Assembly (NCBI RefSeq): GCF_033441515.1
Contig: NZ_JAWQJT010000003.1
Location: 1,550,001-1,614,000 of the forward strand
Direction of reading: 5' to 3'
DNA from: Amycolatopsis solani
GTDB taxonomy: Bacteria > Actinomycetota > Actinomycetes > Mycobacteriales > Pseudonocardiaceae
DNA length: 64,000 nt
This document shows, piece by piece, positions 9,567 to 18,400 of the stretch (the first letter of the stretch is position 1; every line of letters begins with the position of its first letter). The notes below the pieces were generated by a model. The model was not told the DNA's origin, made no database searches, and saw only the letters and a program-made list of their open reading frames with translations. Made by a program: the position numbers and the translations under genes.

Positions 9567-9697
9567 TCGGTGGCGCGGACCTGGGCGGGCGCCGGGGCCG
9601 TGTGCTCGAAGGTTCCGCGGCGCCGATCGCACCTCTCGCGGCGGCGCGACGTACCCGGCGGTGCTCCGATCGCGGCGGTGCCGGGTGTCCGGCGCCA

Positions 9698-9728
9698 CGC
9701 GGGCCGTGTCCGCGGCGCACCCGGAGGT
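9698..9728. repeat. 31-bp direct repeat, copy 2
   Basis: This is identical to 9536-9566 and in the same orientation. It ends 48 nt before the DUF2631 start. The 131 bases between the copies are G/C-rich and contain a partial, degenerate third match (GGGGCCGTGT near 9594). Confidence 0.85.
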
Positions 9729-9776
9729 GTGGGATCATCGGCGGGTACGAGGTTCACGGGTCTTGAGGAGTTCATC

Positions 9777-10034
9777 GTGGCAGGCAAGGCGGTCGAGAAG
9801 AGGCGGCCCGAGGTCGACCCCCGCGACGAGCCGTCCGCGGCCTGGGGCTGGCACGGTTCGTTCCCGAAGGCCACCCGCATCGCCGGCTGGCTGAGCGCGA
9901 TCATCCTGCTCGTGATGATCAAGGGCAACCACGAGAACAACACCGAGAACGTGTGGCTCGTGGGCCTGTCGCTGTTCCTGATCCTGCTGCTCGTCCTGGA
10001 CATCCGCAAGCAGCGCACGGCCTGGCGCAAGTAG
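9777..10034 (+). CDS. DUF2631 small membrane protein
   Basis: This 85-residue protein has a charged N-terminus (about 35 residues), then two predicted membrane helices near residues 40-54 and 61-76, and a basic tail. The layout and the W-x-W-H-G motif before the first helix fit the actinobacterial DUF2631 family, found near dxr in mycobacteria. The start is the GTG at 9777, preceded by GAGGAG at a good distance. The function is unknown. It is transcribed divergently from dxr and 26 nt ahead of the cyclophilin gene. Confidence 0.88.
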   Translation: MAGKAVEKRRPEVDPRDEPSAAWGWHGSFPKATRIAGWLSAIILLVMIKGNHENNTENVWLVGLSLFLILLLVLDIRKQRTAWRK

Positions 10035-10060
10035 TCCGTTTTTCGCTAACGTCTCCGGCC

Positions 10061-10720
10061 ATGAAGCTGCGCTGGGGTTTGGCTCTCGTCGGTGTTCTGG
10101 GTGCGCTGCTGGTGGCACCGGGTTCGGCTTCGGCTGCGCCGGTGGTCACCCGGTGCGAGTTCACGCCGACGCCTGAGAACCCGGCCGCCCGTCCGGTGGT
10201 GCGTCCGTTGCCGTTCGCGTTGACGCGCGGAACCGTGGACGTGACCTTCCGGTTCAACTACGGGCCGGTGACGGTGCGGCTGAACCGCGGCGGGGCGGCG
10301 CCTTGCGCGGTGCACAACATGGTTTCGCTGATTCTGCAGCGGTTCTACGACCGGTCCCAGTGCTGGCGGCTTTCGAACTCTTCGCGGTTGGGTGTGCTCC
10401 AGTGCGGGGACATCTACGAGGTCGAGAAGGGCGGGCCGGGGTACAAGTTCCCGGACGAGGTTTCGGGTGCCGAGACCTACCCGCGCGGGACCGTGGCGAT
10501 GGGGAACCAGGGGCCGGGGACGAACGGGTCGGAGTTCTTCATCGTGCATTCGTTCGCGAACATCCCGGCGAATTACTCGGTGCTGGGGACTGTGGTGCGC
10601 GGGATGTCGGCGATCGATCGGATGGTGGCGGACGGCATCATCCCGACCGACCCGAACGGGCCGCTGGACGGGGCACCGGCGAAGCCGGTGAAGATCCAGC
10701 GGGCCACGCTCGGCCGGTAG
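10061..10720 (+). CDS. Secreted cyclophilin-type peptidyl-prolyl isomerase
   Basis: This 219-residue protein starts with a Sec signal peptide (MKLRWG, hydrophobic core, SASA cleavage site near residue 26). A cyclophilin domain follows, with the signature GNQGPGTNGSEFFIVHS near residue 147. It is predicted to catalyse proline cis-trans isomerisation outside the membrane. Four cysteines in the exported part, including C32, could form two disulfides. Some active-site positions differ from cytosolic cyclophilins (EFF where QFF is usual), so activity is likely but unproven. It follows DUF2631 by 26 nt on the same strand. Confidence 0.88.
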   Translation: MKLRWGLALVGVLGALLVAPGSASAAPVVTRCEFTPTPENPAARPVVRPLPFALTRGTVDVTFRFNYGPVTVRLNRGGAAPCAVHNMVSLILQRFYDRSQCWRLSNSSRLGVLQCGDIYEVEKGGPGYKFPDEVSGAETYPRGTVAMGNQGPGTNGSEFFIVHSFANIPANYSVLGTVVRGMSAIDRMVADGIIPTDPNGPLDGAPAKPVKIQRATLGR

Positions 10721-10721
10721 G

Positions 10722-11066
10722 TCACCAGAAGTCTTCGGGCCGCTCCGCCACCTCCCGGGCGAGTTCACGGACCGCTTCGCGGTCGTCGTCGACCGCGGCC
10801 GCCAGCACCGCACGGGATTCCGGCGTGTCGATGTGCAGCAGCGCGTCGAGGGCGTTCACCGCCATGTCCAGGGCGTACACCTGCGGCTCCGTGCGCGCCA
10901 GGTCGAGCGCCTCGATCAGGACCGGCAGGTAGACTTCGCGACGGGAATTCGCCCACGACATTGACACAACTGTCGAAATGCGACCAATTGCGATTCGCGA
11001 AAGCCTCGGCAAGCCGGCCGGACAAAGCCGAGATGACTTCATCGTGGTTTTTGACACGAAGCTGTG
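10722..11066 (-). pseudogene. Frameshifted remnant of a small helical (HEAT-like) protein
   Basis: Two minus-strand frames read as one protein if a single base is removed near 10950. The upstream part (about 11066-10950) reads VKNHDEVISALSGRLAEAF in one frame. The downstream part (to 10722) reads REVYLPVLIEALDLAR and EVAERPEDFW in another, with helical repeat spacing. The upstream frame has no convincing start codon. An intact 79-residue reading frame from ATG 10961 to 10722 exists but lacks a ribosome-binding site. The upstream half has weaker G/C third-position bias than its neighbours, suggesting foreign origin. It could instead be a short real gene or a sequencing error. Confidence 0.45.
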
Positions 11067-11136
11067 AAGCCTGAGGCGTCCCACGCGTACGACGTCCGGC
11101 CACCCCCGTTGTCTTCTTGGCAGGGAAACGGAAACA

Positions 11137-11169
11137 GGCCGGGCACCACCATGACGGTGCCACCCGGCC
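11137..11169. terminator. Hairpin downstream of the DHA2 exporter gene
   Basis: GGCCGGGCACC (11137-11147) pairs with GGTGCC-A-CCCGGCC (11156-11169) across an 8-nt loop with one bulged A. It lies 17 nt after the exporter's stop on the minus strand, as expected for its terminator. Confidence 0.55.
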
Positions 11170-11185
11170 CGTTCCCGTGCGCTGC

Positions 11186-12955
11186 TCAGCGTTCGCGCGA
11201 AGGCGACACCAGTTCGCTCGGCCCGCCGCCGGCTTCCCCGGCGACCGCCGCCAGCTCCTCGCCCACCGATTCGCGGTCCTTCGGGCGGGCGTCCTTCGTC
11301 AGCAGCGACGCCACCGCGCCGATCAGGCAGACCACGATCGCGAAGCCGAACGCCACCGCCAGGCCCGACTGGAACGGGCCCGAGATCAGGTTCGGGAAGA
11401 AGCTGCGGCCGGTCAGGAACGACGCCTGGTCCGGCGGGAGCGACGCCAGCTGGCCGCCCAGGAGCTGCTGGATCGGGTTGTAGCCCAGGAACGCCGCGAA
11501 CAGCACCGCCACCGCCGGGAGGTTCGCCACCTGGGACGCCGCCGCGTCCGGGACGCCGTGGGCGACCAGGCCGTCGTGCATCGTCGTCGGGAGGCTGCTC
11601 GAGAGGCCCGAGATGATCAGGCTGAAGAAGAAGCCGATCGACAGGACCATCGCCGCGTTCTGGAAGGTCGTCATCATGCCCGCGCCCGAGCCGCGCGCGT
11701 CGGCCGGGAGGCTGTTCATCACCTCGGCGCGGTTGGGCGAGGAGAACATGCCCATGCCGATGCCGTTGATCAGCAGGATTGCCGCGAACGCCCAGTAGTC
11801 GAAGTTCACCGGCAGGATGATCAGCAGGAGGAACGTGATCGCCGTGATGAGCAGCCCGGTGGACGCGAGCAGCCTGCTGCCGATCCGGTCGGCGAGGATG
11901 CCCGACGTCGGGGCGGCCACGAGGAAGCCGACCGTCATCGGGAGCATGTAGATGCCCGCCCACAACGGCGTCTGCTCGAACGTGTAGCCGTGCTGCGGCA
12001 GCCAGATGCCCTGCAGCCAGATGATCAGGATGAACTGGAGCCCGCCGCGGCCGAGCGACGCCGTCAGGTTGGCGATGTTGCCCCAGGTGAACGAGCGGAT
12101 CTTGAACAGCGACAGGCGGAACAGCGGGTTGTCGACCTTCATTTCGATGGCCACGAACGCGATCAGCACCGCGACGCCGCCGATCAGGCAGCTCAGCACC
12201 ATCGGGCTGGTCCAGCCGGTCTGCGACGTGCCGTAGGGCTGGATGCCGTAGGTGATGCCGACCAGCACCGCGATCAGGCCGACGGCGAAGGTGATGTTGC
12301 CCCACCAGTCCATCCGCGCGTGCTTGCGGACGCCGGTGTCGTGCAGCTTGAGGTACGCCCAGACCGTGCCGATCACGCCGAACGGCACCGAGACGAGGAA
12401 GATCAGGTTCCAGTCGACCGGCGCGAGCACCCCGCCGACGACCAGTCCGAGGAACGACCCGGCGATGGCCGCGACGCCGTTCATGCCGAGCGCGAGGCCG
12501 CGCTGGTTGGCCGGGAAGGCGTCGGTGAGGATCGCCGAAGAGTTCGCCATCAGGAAGGCGCCGCCGACGCCCTGCACGATCCGCCAGCCGATCAGCCACA
12601 ACGCGGCCGCGTCACCGCCGAACCACGTGATGGCCAGCATGATGGAAGAAACGGTGAAGACGGCGAAGCCGAGGTTGTACATCCTCGCGCGGCCGTACAT
12701 GTCCCCCAGCCTGCCGAAGCTCACCACCAGCACCGCGGTGACCACGAGGAACCCCATGATCATCCACAGCAGGTAGCTGGTGTTGGCCGGCTCCAGGGGG
12801 TTGATGCCGATGCCCTTGAAGATGTCGGGCAGCGCGATCAGCACGATCGAGGAGTTGATCGTGGCGATCAGCATGCCCAGCGTCGTGTTGGACAGCGCGA
12901 TCCACTTGTACCGCGGCCCCAGTTCCGCGATCGAATACGTCCGGCGTTCCGCCAC
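11186..12955 (-). CDS. DHA2 family (EmrB/QacA-type) MFS multidrug exporter
   Basis: This 589-residue protein has about 14 hydrophobic segments and the DHA2 hallmarks. These are an N-terminal helix with TINSSIVLIALPDI, motif A after TM2 (FGRLGDMYGRARMYNLG), and the TM5 antiporter motif FLMANSSAILTDAFP. It should export a hydrophobic or amphiphilic compound using the proton gradient. A hydrophilic C-terminal tail of about 45 residues is present. Two adjacent palindromes directly upstream (12982-13008) suggest repression by a dimeric regulator. The nearest regulator gene, a MocR type, lies just upstream on the same strand but need not be the controller. Confidence 0.93.
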   Translation of the reverse strand: MAERRTYSIAELGPRYKWIALSNTTLGMLIATINSSIVLIALPDIFKGIGINPLEPANTSYLLWMIMGFLVVTAVLVVSFGRLGDMYGRARMYNLGFAVFTVSSIMLAITWFGGDAAALWLIGWRIVQGVGGAFLMANSSAILTDAFPANQRGLALGMNGVAAIAGSFLGLVVGGVLAPVDWNLIFLVSVPFGVIGTVWAYLKLHDTGVRKHARMDWWGNITFAVGLIAVLVGITYGIQPYGTSQTGWTSPMVLSCLIGGVAVLIAFVAIEMKVDNPLFRLSLFKIRSFTWGNIANLTASLGRGGLQFILIIWLQGIWLPQHGYTFEQTPLWAGIYMLPMTVGFLVAAPTSGILADRIGSRLLASTGLLITAITFLLLIILPVNFDYWAFAAILLINGIGMGMFSSPNRAEVMNSLPADARGSGAGMMTTFQNAAMVLSIGFFFSLIISGLSSSLPTTMHDGLVAHGVPDAAASQVANLPAVAVLFAAFLGYNPIQQLLGGQLASLPPDQASFLTGRSFFPNLISGPFQSGLAVAFGFAIVVCLIGAVASLLTKDARPKDRESVGEELAAVAGEAGGGPSELVSPSRER

Positions 12956-12981
12956 TGTGCAACCCTTCTGCTCGCAAGTCC

Positions 12982-13008
12982 CTTAGCTAGGCTAAGCAAG
13001 TTGCTTGC
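12982..13008. promoter_or_regulatory. Operator-like palindromes upstream of the DHA2 exporter
   Basis: CTTAGC-TAG-GCTAAG (12982-12996) is a perfect inverted repeat. It is followed directly by GCAAG-TTG-CTTGC (12996-13008). Both lie within 55 nt of the exporter start, where a repressor would block transcription. Size and spacing resemble MarR-type operators; no MarR gene is adjacent. Confidence 0.55.
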
Positions 13009-13048
13009 GTATGGCAACCAAGTGAGCAAAACGCGTGGGAGAGCATGA

Positions 13049-14521
13049 TCACAGTCGCTTGACTGTCCTTTGTGGATCCTTTACCAGGCGGCCCAGCACC
13101 GCGACCCCTTCGTCGATCTCCGACGCCGTCCGGGCCGCGTACCCCAGCACCAGGCCCGGCCGCCCGTGACGCTGGCGGTGCCAGGACAGCGGCTGCACCT
13201 TCACCCCCTCCGCCAGCGCGGCCGCCGCCACCGCGACGTCGTCCACCTCGCCGTCGAACGTGATCGTCAGGTGCAGGCCGGCCGCCGCACCGTGCACCCG
13301 CGCGGCCGGCAACGACGCCGAAACCGCACGGATCATCGCGTCGCGGCGGCGCCGGTGGCGGGCCCGCACCACCCGCAGCTGCCGCTCCAGCTCGCCCGTC
13401 TCCATCAGCCGGGCCAGCACCAGCTGGGCCAGCACCGCGTTGCCCAGGTCCGCGAACCGCTTCGCCGCCACCAGGTCGTCCCGGAACCGGGGCGGCGCCA
13501 GCAGCCAGCCCACCCGCAGCGCGGGCGCCAGCAGCTTCGACACGCTCCCCGTGTAGCAGACCTCCGGCACCATCGACCGCACCGCGGGCACCGGCGCGCG
13601 GTCGTAGCGGTGCTCGGCGTCGTAGTCGTCCTCGATGACGATGCCGCCGCCGGACACCCAGCGCATCAGCTCACGGCGGCGCTCGCCGCCCAGGACCACG
13701 CCCATCGGGAACTGGTGGGCGGGCGTCAGCAGCACCGCCGGAGCGTGCAACGCGGCGACGCGGACGCCGTCGTCGTCCACCGGGACCGGCGGGGTCGCCA
13801 GGCCGCAGTGGTGCAGGTGCTGGCGCGCGCCCAGCGATCCCGGGTCCTCCACGGCGATCTCGGAAATCCCGTGCTCGCGCAGCACCTCCCCCAGCAGCGT
13901 CAGCGCCTGCGCCACCCCGGCCACCACGATGATCTCGCCCGGATCGACGCGGATCCCGCGGTTGCGCGCCAGCCAGCGCGACACCGCCAGCCGCATCGAC
14001 GGCGCGCCGCGCGGGTCGCCGTAGCCGAAGTGGGACGGCTCCAGCTCGTCCAGCACCGCCCGCTCCGCACGCAGCCACGCCGCGCGCGGGAACGCCGTCA
14101 GGTCCGGGACGCCGGGCGTCAGGTCGATGCGGGCCGGGATCGCGCGGATCGCGTCGAAGACCTCGACACCGGGCAACGGCGTGATCACCTTCGACGGCAC
14201 GCGCGCGGGCGCGGGCTCCGGGGGCAGCACCGGGGCGGCGACCACGACCGTGCCCGCGCGGCCGCGGCCCGCGGCGTGGCCGTCGTCGATGAGCCGCTGG
14301 TAGGCCTCGGTGACGACGCCCCGCGACACGCGCAGTTCGGCCGCCAGCACCCGGGACGCGGGCAGCCGGCCGCCGACCGGGAGCCTGCCGTCCGCGACCG
14401 CGGCGCGCAGCTGCCCGGCCAGCCAGTCCGCGAGCCCGCCCGGCGGGGCCTCGCGGACGTCGAGCTGGAGGAAGTCCGACCCTATGGACCCCTCCGAAGG
14501 ACCTGCTTTGGCTCTGTCCAC
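13049..14521 (-). CDS. MocR/PdxR-like GntR regulator with aminotransferase domain
   Basis: An N-terminal GntR winged helix (about residues 20-85; GRLPASRVLAAELRVSRGVV) is fused to a fold-type I aminotransferase-like domain. That domain includes YGDPRGAPSMRLAVSRWLARN, EDDYDAEHRYD and the PLP-lysine segment TGSVSKLLAPALRVGWLL. MocR proteins bind PLP or an amino compound to control vitamin B6, GABA or taurine genes. I chose GTG 14521 (490 residues) because the open frame to 14560 would overlap the divergent methyltransferase start. No pdxS/pdxT genes are in the window, so the target is unknown. Confidence 0.9.
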   Translation of the reverse strand: MDRAKAGPSEGSIGSDFLQLDVREAPPGGLADWLAGQLRAAVADGRLPVGGRLPASRVLAAELRVSRGVVTEAYQRLIDDGHAAGRGRAGTVVVAAPVLPPEPAPARVPSKVITPLPGVEVFDAIRAIPARIDLTPGVPDLTAFPRAAWLRAERAVLDELEPSHFGYGDPRGAPSMRLAVSRWLARNRGIRVDPGEIIVVAGVAQALTLLGEVLREHGISEIAVEDPGSLGARQHLHHCGLATPPVPVDDDGVRVAALHAPAVLLTPAHQFPMGVVLGGERRRELMRWVSGGGIVIEDDYDAEHRYDRAPVPAVRSMVPEVCYTGSVSKLLAPALRVGWLLAPPRFRDDLVAAKRFADLGNAVLAQLVLARLMETGELERQLRVVRARHRRRRDAMIRAVSASLPAARVHGAAAGLHLTITFDGEVDDVAVAAAALAEGVKVQPLSWHRQRHGRPGLVLGYAARTASEIDEGVAVLGRLVKDPQRTVKRL

Positions 14522-14549
14522 CAGTCCATTGTCGCAGCACGCTGGGCTC

Positions 14550-15326
14550 ATGGACACCACTTACGTGCACGGGTACGCCGCTCCCGAAGCCCGCCGCCTC
14601 GGCGACCAGGCCGACACCCTCGCCGGACTCCTGCACGCCGGGACGGCGTTCCCGGCCGGCAGCCGCGTGCTCGAGGTCGGCTGCGGCGTCGGCGCCCAGA
14701 CCGGCCACCTCGCGGCGCGCAGCCCCGGCGCGCGCCTGACCGCGGTCGACATCTCCGAAGAGTCGCTGGCCCAGGCCCGCGCCAAGGTCCCGGGCGTGGA
14801 CTTCCGGCGGGCCGACCTGTTCGACCTCGACGGCGAGTACGACCACCTGTTCGTCTGCTTCGTGCTGGAACACCTGCCGGAGCCGGAAAAGGCCCTCACC
14901 CACCTGAAGACGCTGCTGCGGCCGGGCGGCACGATCACCGTGATCGAAGGCGACCACGGCTCGGCGTTCTTCCACCCGCGCAGTGAGCCCGCCCAGGCCG
15001 CGATCGACGGCCTCGTCCGCCTCCAGGCCGAAGCCGGCGGTGACGCGCTCATCGGGCGGCGCCTGTACCCGCTGCTCGACGGCGCCGGCTTCGACGACGT
15101 CGTGGTCGAGCCGCGGACCGTCTACGCCGACGCGTCCCGGCCCGCCCTCGTCACCGGGTTCACCCGCGACACCTTCACCGCGATGGTCGAGGGCGTCGGC
15201 GAAGCGGCCGTCGCGCGCGGGCTCGCCACCGCGGACGGCTGGGCCCGCGGCGTCGCGGACCTGCACCGGACCGAGGACGGGACCTTCCACTACACGTTCT
15301 TCAAGGCCACCGCGAGGGCCTCGTGA
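14550..15326 (+). CDS. SAM-dependent class I methyltransferase
   Basis: This 258-residue methyltransferase has motif I LEVGCGVGAQTGHLA (about residue 42), the acidic end of strand 2 (TAVDISEESL) and motif IV-like HLFVCFVLEHLPEPEKAL. A GGTITVIEGDHGS segment follows. The C-terminal half has the helical lid typical of small-molecule methyltransferases. It starts 28 nt from the divergent MocR gene, so the two promoters overlap and the MocR protein may regulate it. The methyl acceptor cannot be predicted. Confidence 0.9.
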   Translation: MDTTYVHGYAAPEARRLGDQADTLAGLLHAGTAFPAGSRVLEVGCGVGAQTGHLAARSPGARLTAVDISEESLAQARAKVPGVDFRRADLFDLDGEYDHLFVCFVLEHLPEPEKALTHLKTLLRPGGTITVIEGDHGSAFFHPRSEPAQAAIDGLVRLQAEAGGDALIGRRLYPLLDGAGFDDVVVEPRTVYADASRPALVTGFTRDTFTAMVEGVGEAAVARGLATADGWARGVADLHRTEDGTFHYTFFKATARAS

Positions 15327-15487
15327 CCACCCGGCGGCTCGCGGGCAGCACGAACTTCGTGGACCGGGACCGCGAGCGGCTGGAAAGCGACCTCGCCGCC
15401 CTCGAACCCCGCTACCCGGCGGCGCGGTCCAAGGCGGCCAGGTGGTTGCGGACGCGGATCGCGCCGGGCACGCGCTCCCCGGCGTAG
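15323..15487 (+). pseudogene. Possible truncated gene coupled to the methyltransferase
   Basis: A 54-codon frame begins with GTG overlapping the methyltransferase stop as GTGA, the usual form of translational coupling. Its first 30 or so codons look coding (TTRRLAGSTNFVDRDRERLE). The rest runs antisense into the 3' end of the large regulator gene and stops. It may be the surviving 5' end of a second operon gene cut off by rearrangement. I do not recognise a family, and it may be non-functional. Confidence 0.3.
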
Positions 15488-18400
15488 CAGGCCAGCGCGC
15501 GTTCCCAGTGCTCGCGCGCGGCGACCGCGTCGCCGAGTCCACAGTGGACTTCGCCGAGTCCGCAGTGGGCGCGGCCCTGTTCGGGACCGCACCCGGTTTT
15601 CTTCGCCGCCGCCAGGGCTTCGCGGTGGTAGGCGAGTGCGTCCGACGTCGCACCGCGCGCGGCCGCCACCGCGCCCAGGCTGTTGAGCACGCGGGATTCG
15701 ACGCCCCGATCGCCGCATTCCCGGGCCAGGCCCAGTGCTTCTTCGAGGTGCCGGGCCGCTTCCACCGGCCGCCCCTGCGCCAGCCGGACGTCGCCGAGGT
15801 GCTTCAAGGCGACCCCGCGGTTGGTCGGGCTGCCCGTCTCGCGGGCGATTTCCATGGCCCGTTCGAGGTGGTCGGCGGCCTCGGCGTACCGGCCGCGCGC
15901 GTGCTCGACGTCGCCGAGGATGCCGAGCGCGTACCCCTCGCTCACCCGCACGCCCATCGCCCGGAAGTGCTCGAGACCTTCTTCCAGCGCCTGCGCGGCT
16001 TCGTCGTGTTCGCCCTGCGCCGACAACGCGTCGCCGAGGTTCACCAGCGCGTAGCCCTCGCTGGTGCGGTCGGCGGTTTCGCGCGCGAGGGCCAGTGCCT
16101 CGCGGTGGTACCCCGCCGCTTCCGCGTACCGGCCGATGCCGCGGCAGGAGCAGCCGAGCACGATCAGGACCAGGCCTTCGCTGGTCCGGTCGCCCGTTTT
16201 CCGGGCCACGGCCAGTGCTTCCGTCGAGTAGGTGATCGCCTCGGCAAACCGGCCGAGCGCGCGGCAGACCAGGCCGAGGGTGTTGAGGACGTGGATTTCG
16301 GTCCGCCGGTCACCCGTTTCGCGGACGAGGACGAGCGCTTCTTCCAGATACCGCCGCGCTTCCCGCGACCGGCCGACGCGCCAGTGGCCGAGCGCGATCA
16401 GGGTCAGCGGTTCGGCTTCGGCGGCGCGGTCGCCGGCGTCGTGGGCCAGCGCCGACGCGTGCGTGTGCAGCACCAGCGCTTCTTCGTGGTAGCCGCCGAC
16501 GTCGAGGTAGTGCCAGAGGATCCCGGACAGCAGGCGCAGGTGGTCGGCCCACCCGTGCCGGGTCGCGTGGGCGGCGACGGCGAGCAGGTTGCGCCGCTCG
16601 GCCTCCAGCCACGCCTGCGCCTCGATCACCTTGACGTCGGGGTCCGGCACCACCGGCCGCAGGTGCCGTTCCTGCGGCAGGACGACGTCCATGGCCTGCG
16701 CGGCGGAGCGGACGTAGCAGTCGAACAGCCGTTCCTGGGCCGCACGGCTCTCGTCGGGCTCGGCGGCCGCGAGCTCGGCGGCGTAGACGCGCAGCAGGTC
16801 GTGCAGCTGGACGCGGTCGTCGCCGGTCTGCTGCGCAAGGTGGGCGCGCACCAGCACCCCGGTCAGCCGCTCGGCTTCGGGCAGGGGGACGTCGGCGAGC
16901 GCGGCGATCGCGACCGGGGTCAGGTCGCGGCCCGGGTGCAGGCCGCAGAGCCGGAACACGCGCGCGGCGTCGGCGGGCAGGTGCCGGTAGGACCACGAAA
17001 ACACCGCGCGGACGGCGGTCAGCGGGTCGCCGCCGCCGTCGAGCAGGTCGAGCCGCCGCCGTTCGTCGGCCAGCTCCGCCGCGAGCGCGGCGAGCCGCTC
17101 CCCCTCCCGGCTCAGCGCCAGCTCGGCGACCAGCCGCAGGGCCAGCGGCAGCCGGGCCGAGTACCCGATCAGCGCCGCCGTGGCCTCGGGTTCTTCGTCG
17201 ACGCGCGGGCCGAGCAGCGCGCGCAGGAGGTCGCGGGCTTCGTCGTCGGTGAGCAGGTCGACGAGCACCCGGCGGGCGCCGTGCCGGGCGACCAGCCCGG
17301 GCAGCGCGTCGCGGCTGGTCACCAGCACCAGGCACGACGGCGAACCGGGCAGCAGCGGGCGGACCTGGCCGACCGAGCCCGCGTTGTCCAGCACCAGCAG
17401 CATCCGGCGGCCGGCGAGCGCGGTGCGGAACTTGGCCGCGCGCTCGTCCGGCTCGGTCGGGATGTCGGTGCCGGGGACGCCGAGCGCGCGCAGGAACCCG
17501 GACAGCGCGTCGCCCGGCTCCACCGGCCGGACCGTGCCGTAGCCGTGCAGGTCGAGGTAGAGCTGCCCGTCGGGGAACTCGGCGGGGGAACGCTGCGCCC
17601 AGTGCACGGCGAGCGCCGTCTTGCCGACCCCGCCGGTGCCGGACAGGACGGCGATGCGCGCGCCGGTGTCGCCGTCTTCGCGGTGCAGCAGCTCGTCCAG
17701 CTCGGCCAGCTGGGCCGCGCGGCCGCGGAAGCCGGGGACGTCGGCGGGCAGCTGCGCCGGGACGCGGGCCGGGGGTTCCGGGCCGGCGAAGTCCTGCCGC
17801 AGCACCTGGTGGTGGGCGGCACGCAGCTCCGGACCGGGTTCGATGCCCAGCTCGTCGGCGAGCCGGCGGCGCACGTCCTCGAAGACGTCCAGCGCGGCGG
17901 CCTGGCGCCCGGACGCGGCGAGCACCAGCATCAGCCGGGCGTGCGCGGACTCGTTCAGCGGCTCCTCGGCGGTCAGCACCCGCAGGTGCACTGCCGCGTC
18001 CTCGGGGTCCGCGACGCCGGCGTAGGCCATCACGGCCTTGGCGCGCCGCATCGCGAGCCCGAGCCGGGCGGGGTGCTGGCGCAGCCGCCCGACGTCGGCG
18101 AGCGCCGGGCCGCGCCAGAGTTCGAGGGCTTCGCCGGGGGCGTCCCGTGCGATGAGGGCCTCGAACTCCAGCAGGTCGAGCTCGCTTTCCCCGACCGAGA
18201 GCCGGTAGCCGCCCTTGTCGGTGGCGATCAGGTCGGCGGGCCGCAGCGCCCGCCGCAGCCGGGCGACGTAGGTGTGGAGCAGGTCCAGGCACGACGGCGG
18301 CGGCTCGTCCCAGACGACGTCGACGAGGTCCTCTCGCCGGACGGTCCGGTTCGGCTGCAGGGCCAGCAGCGCGAGGATCAGGCGCTGCTTCTCCGCGCCG

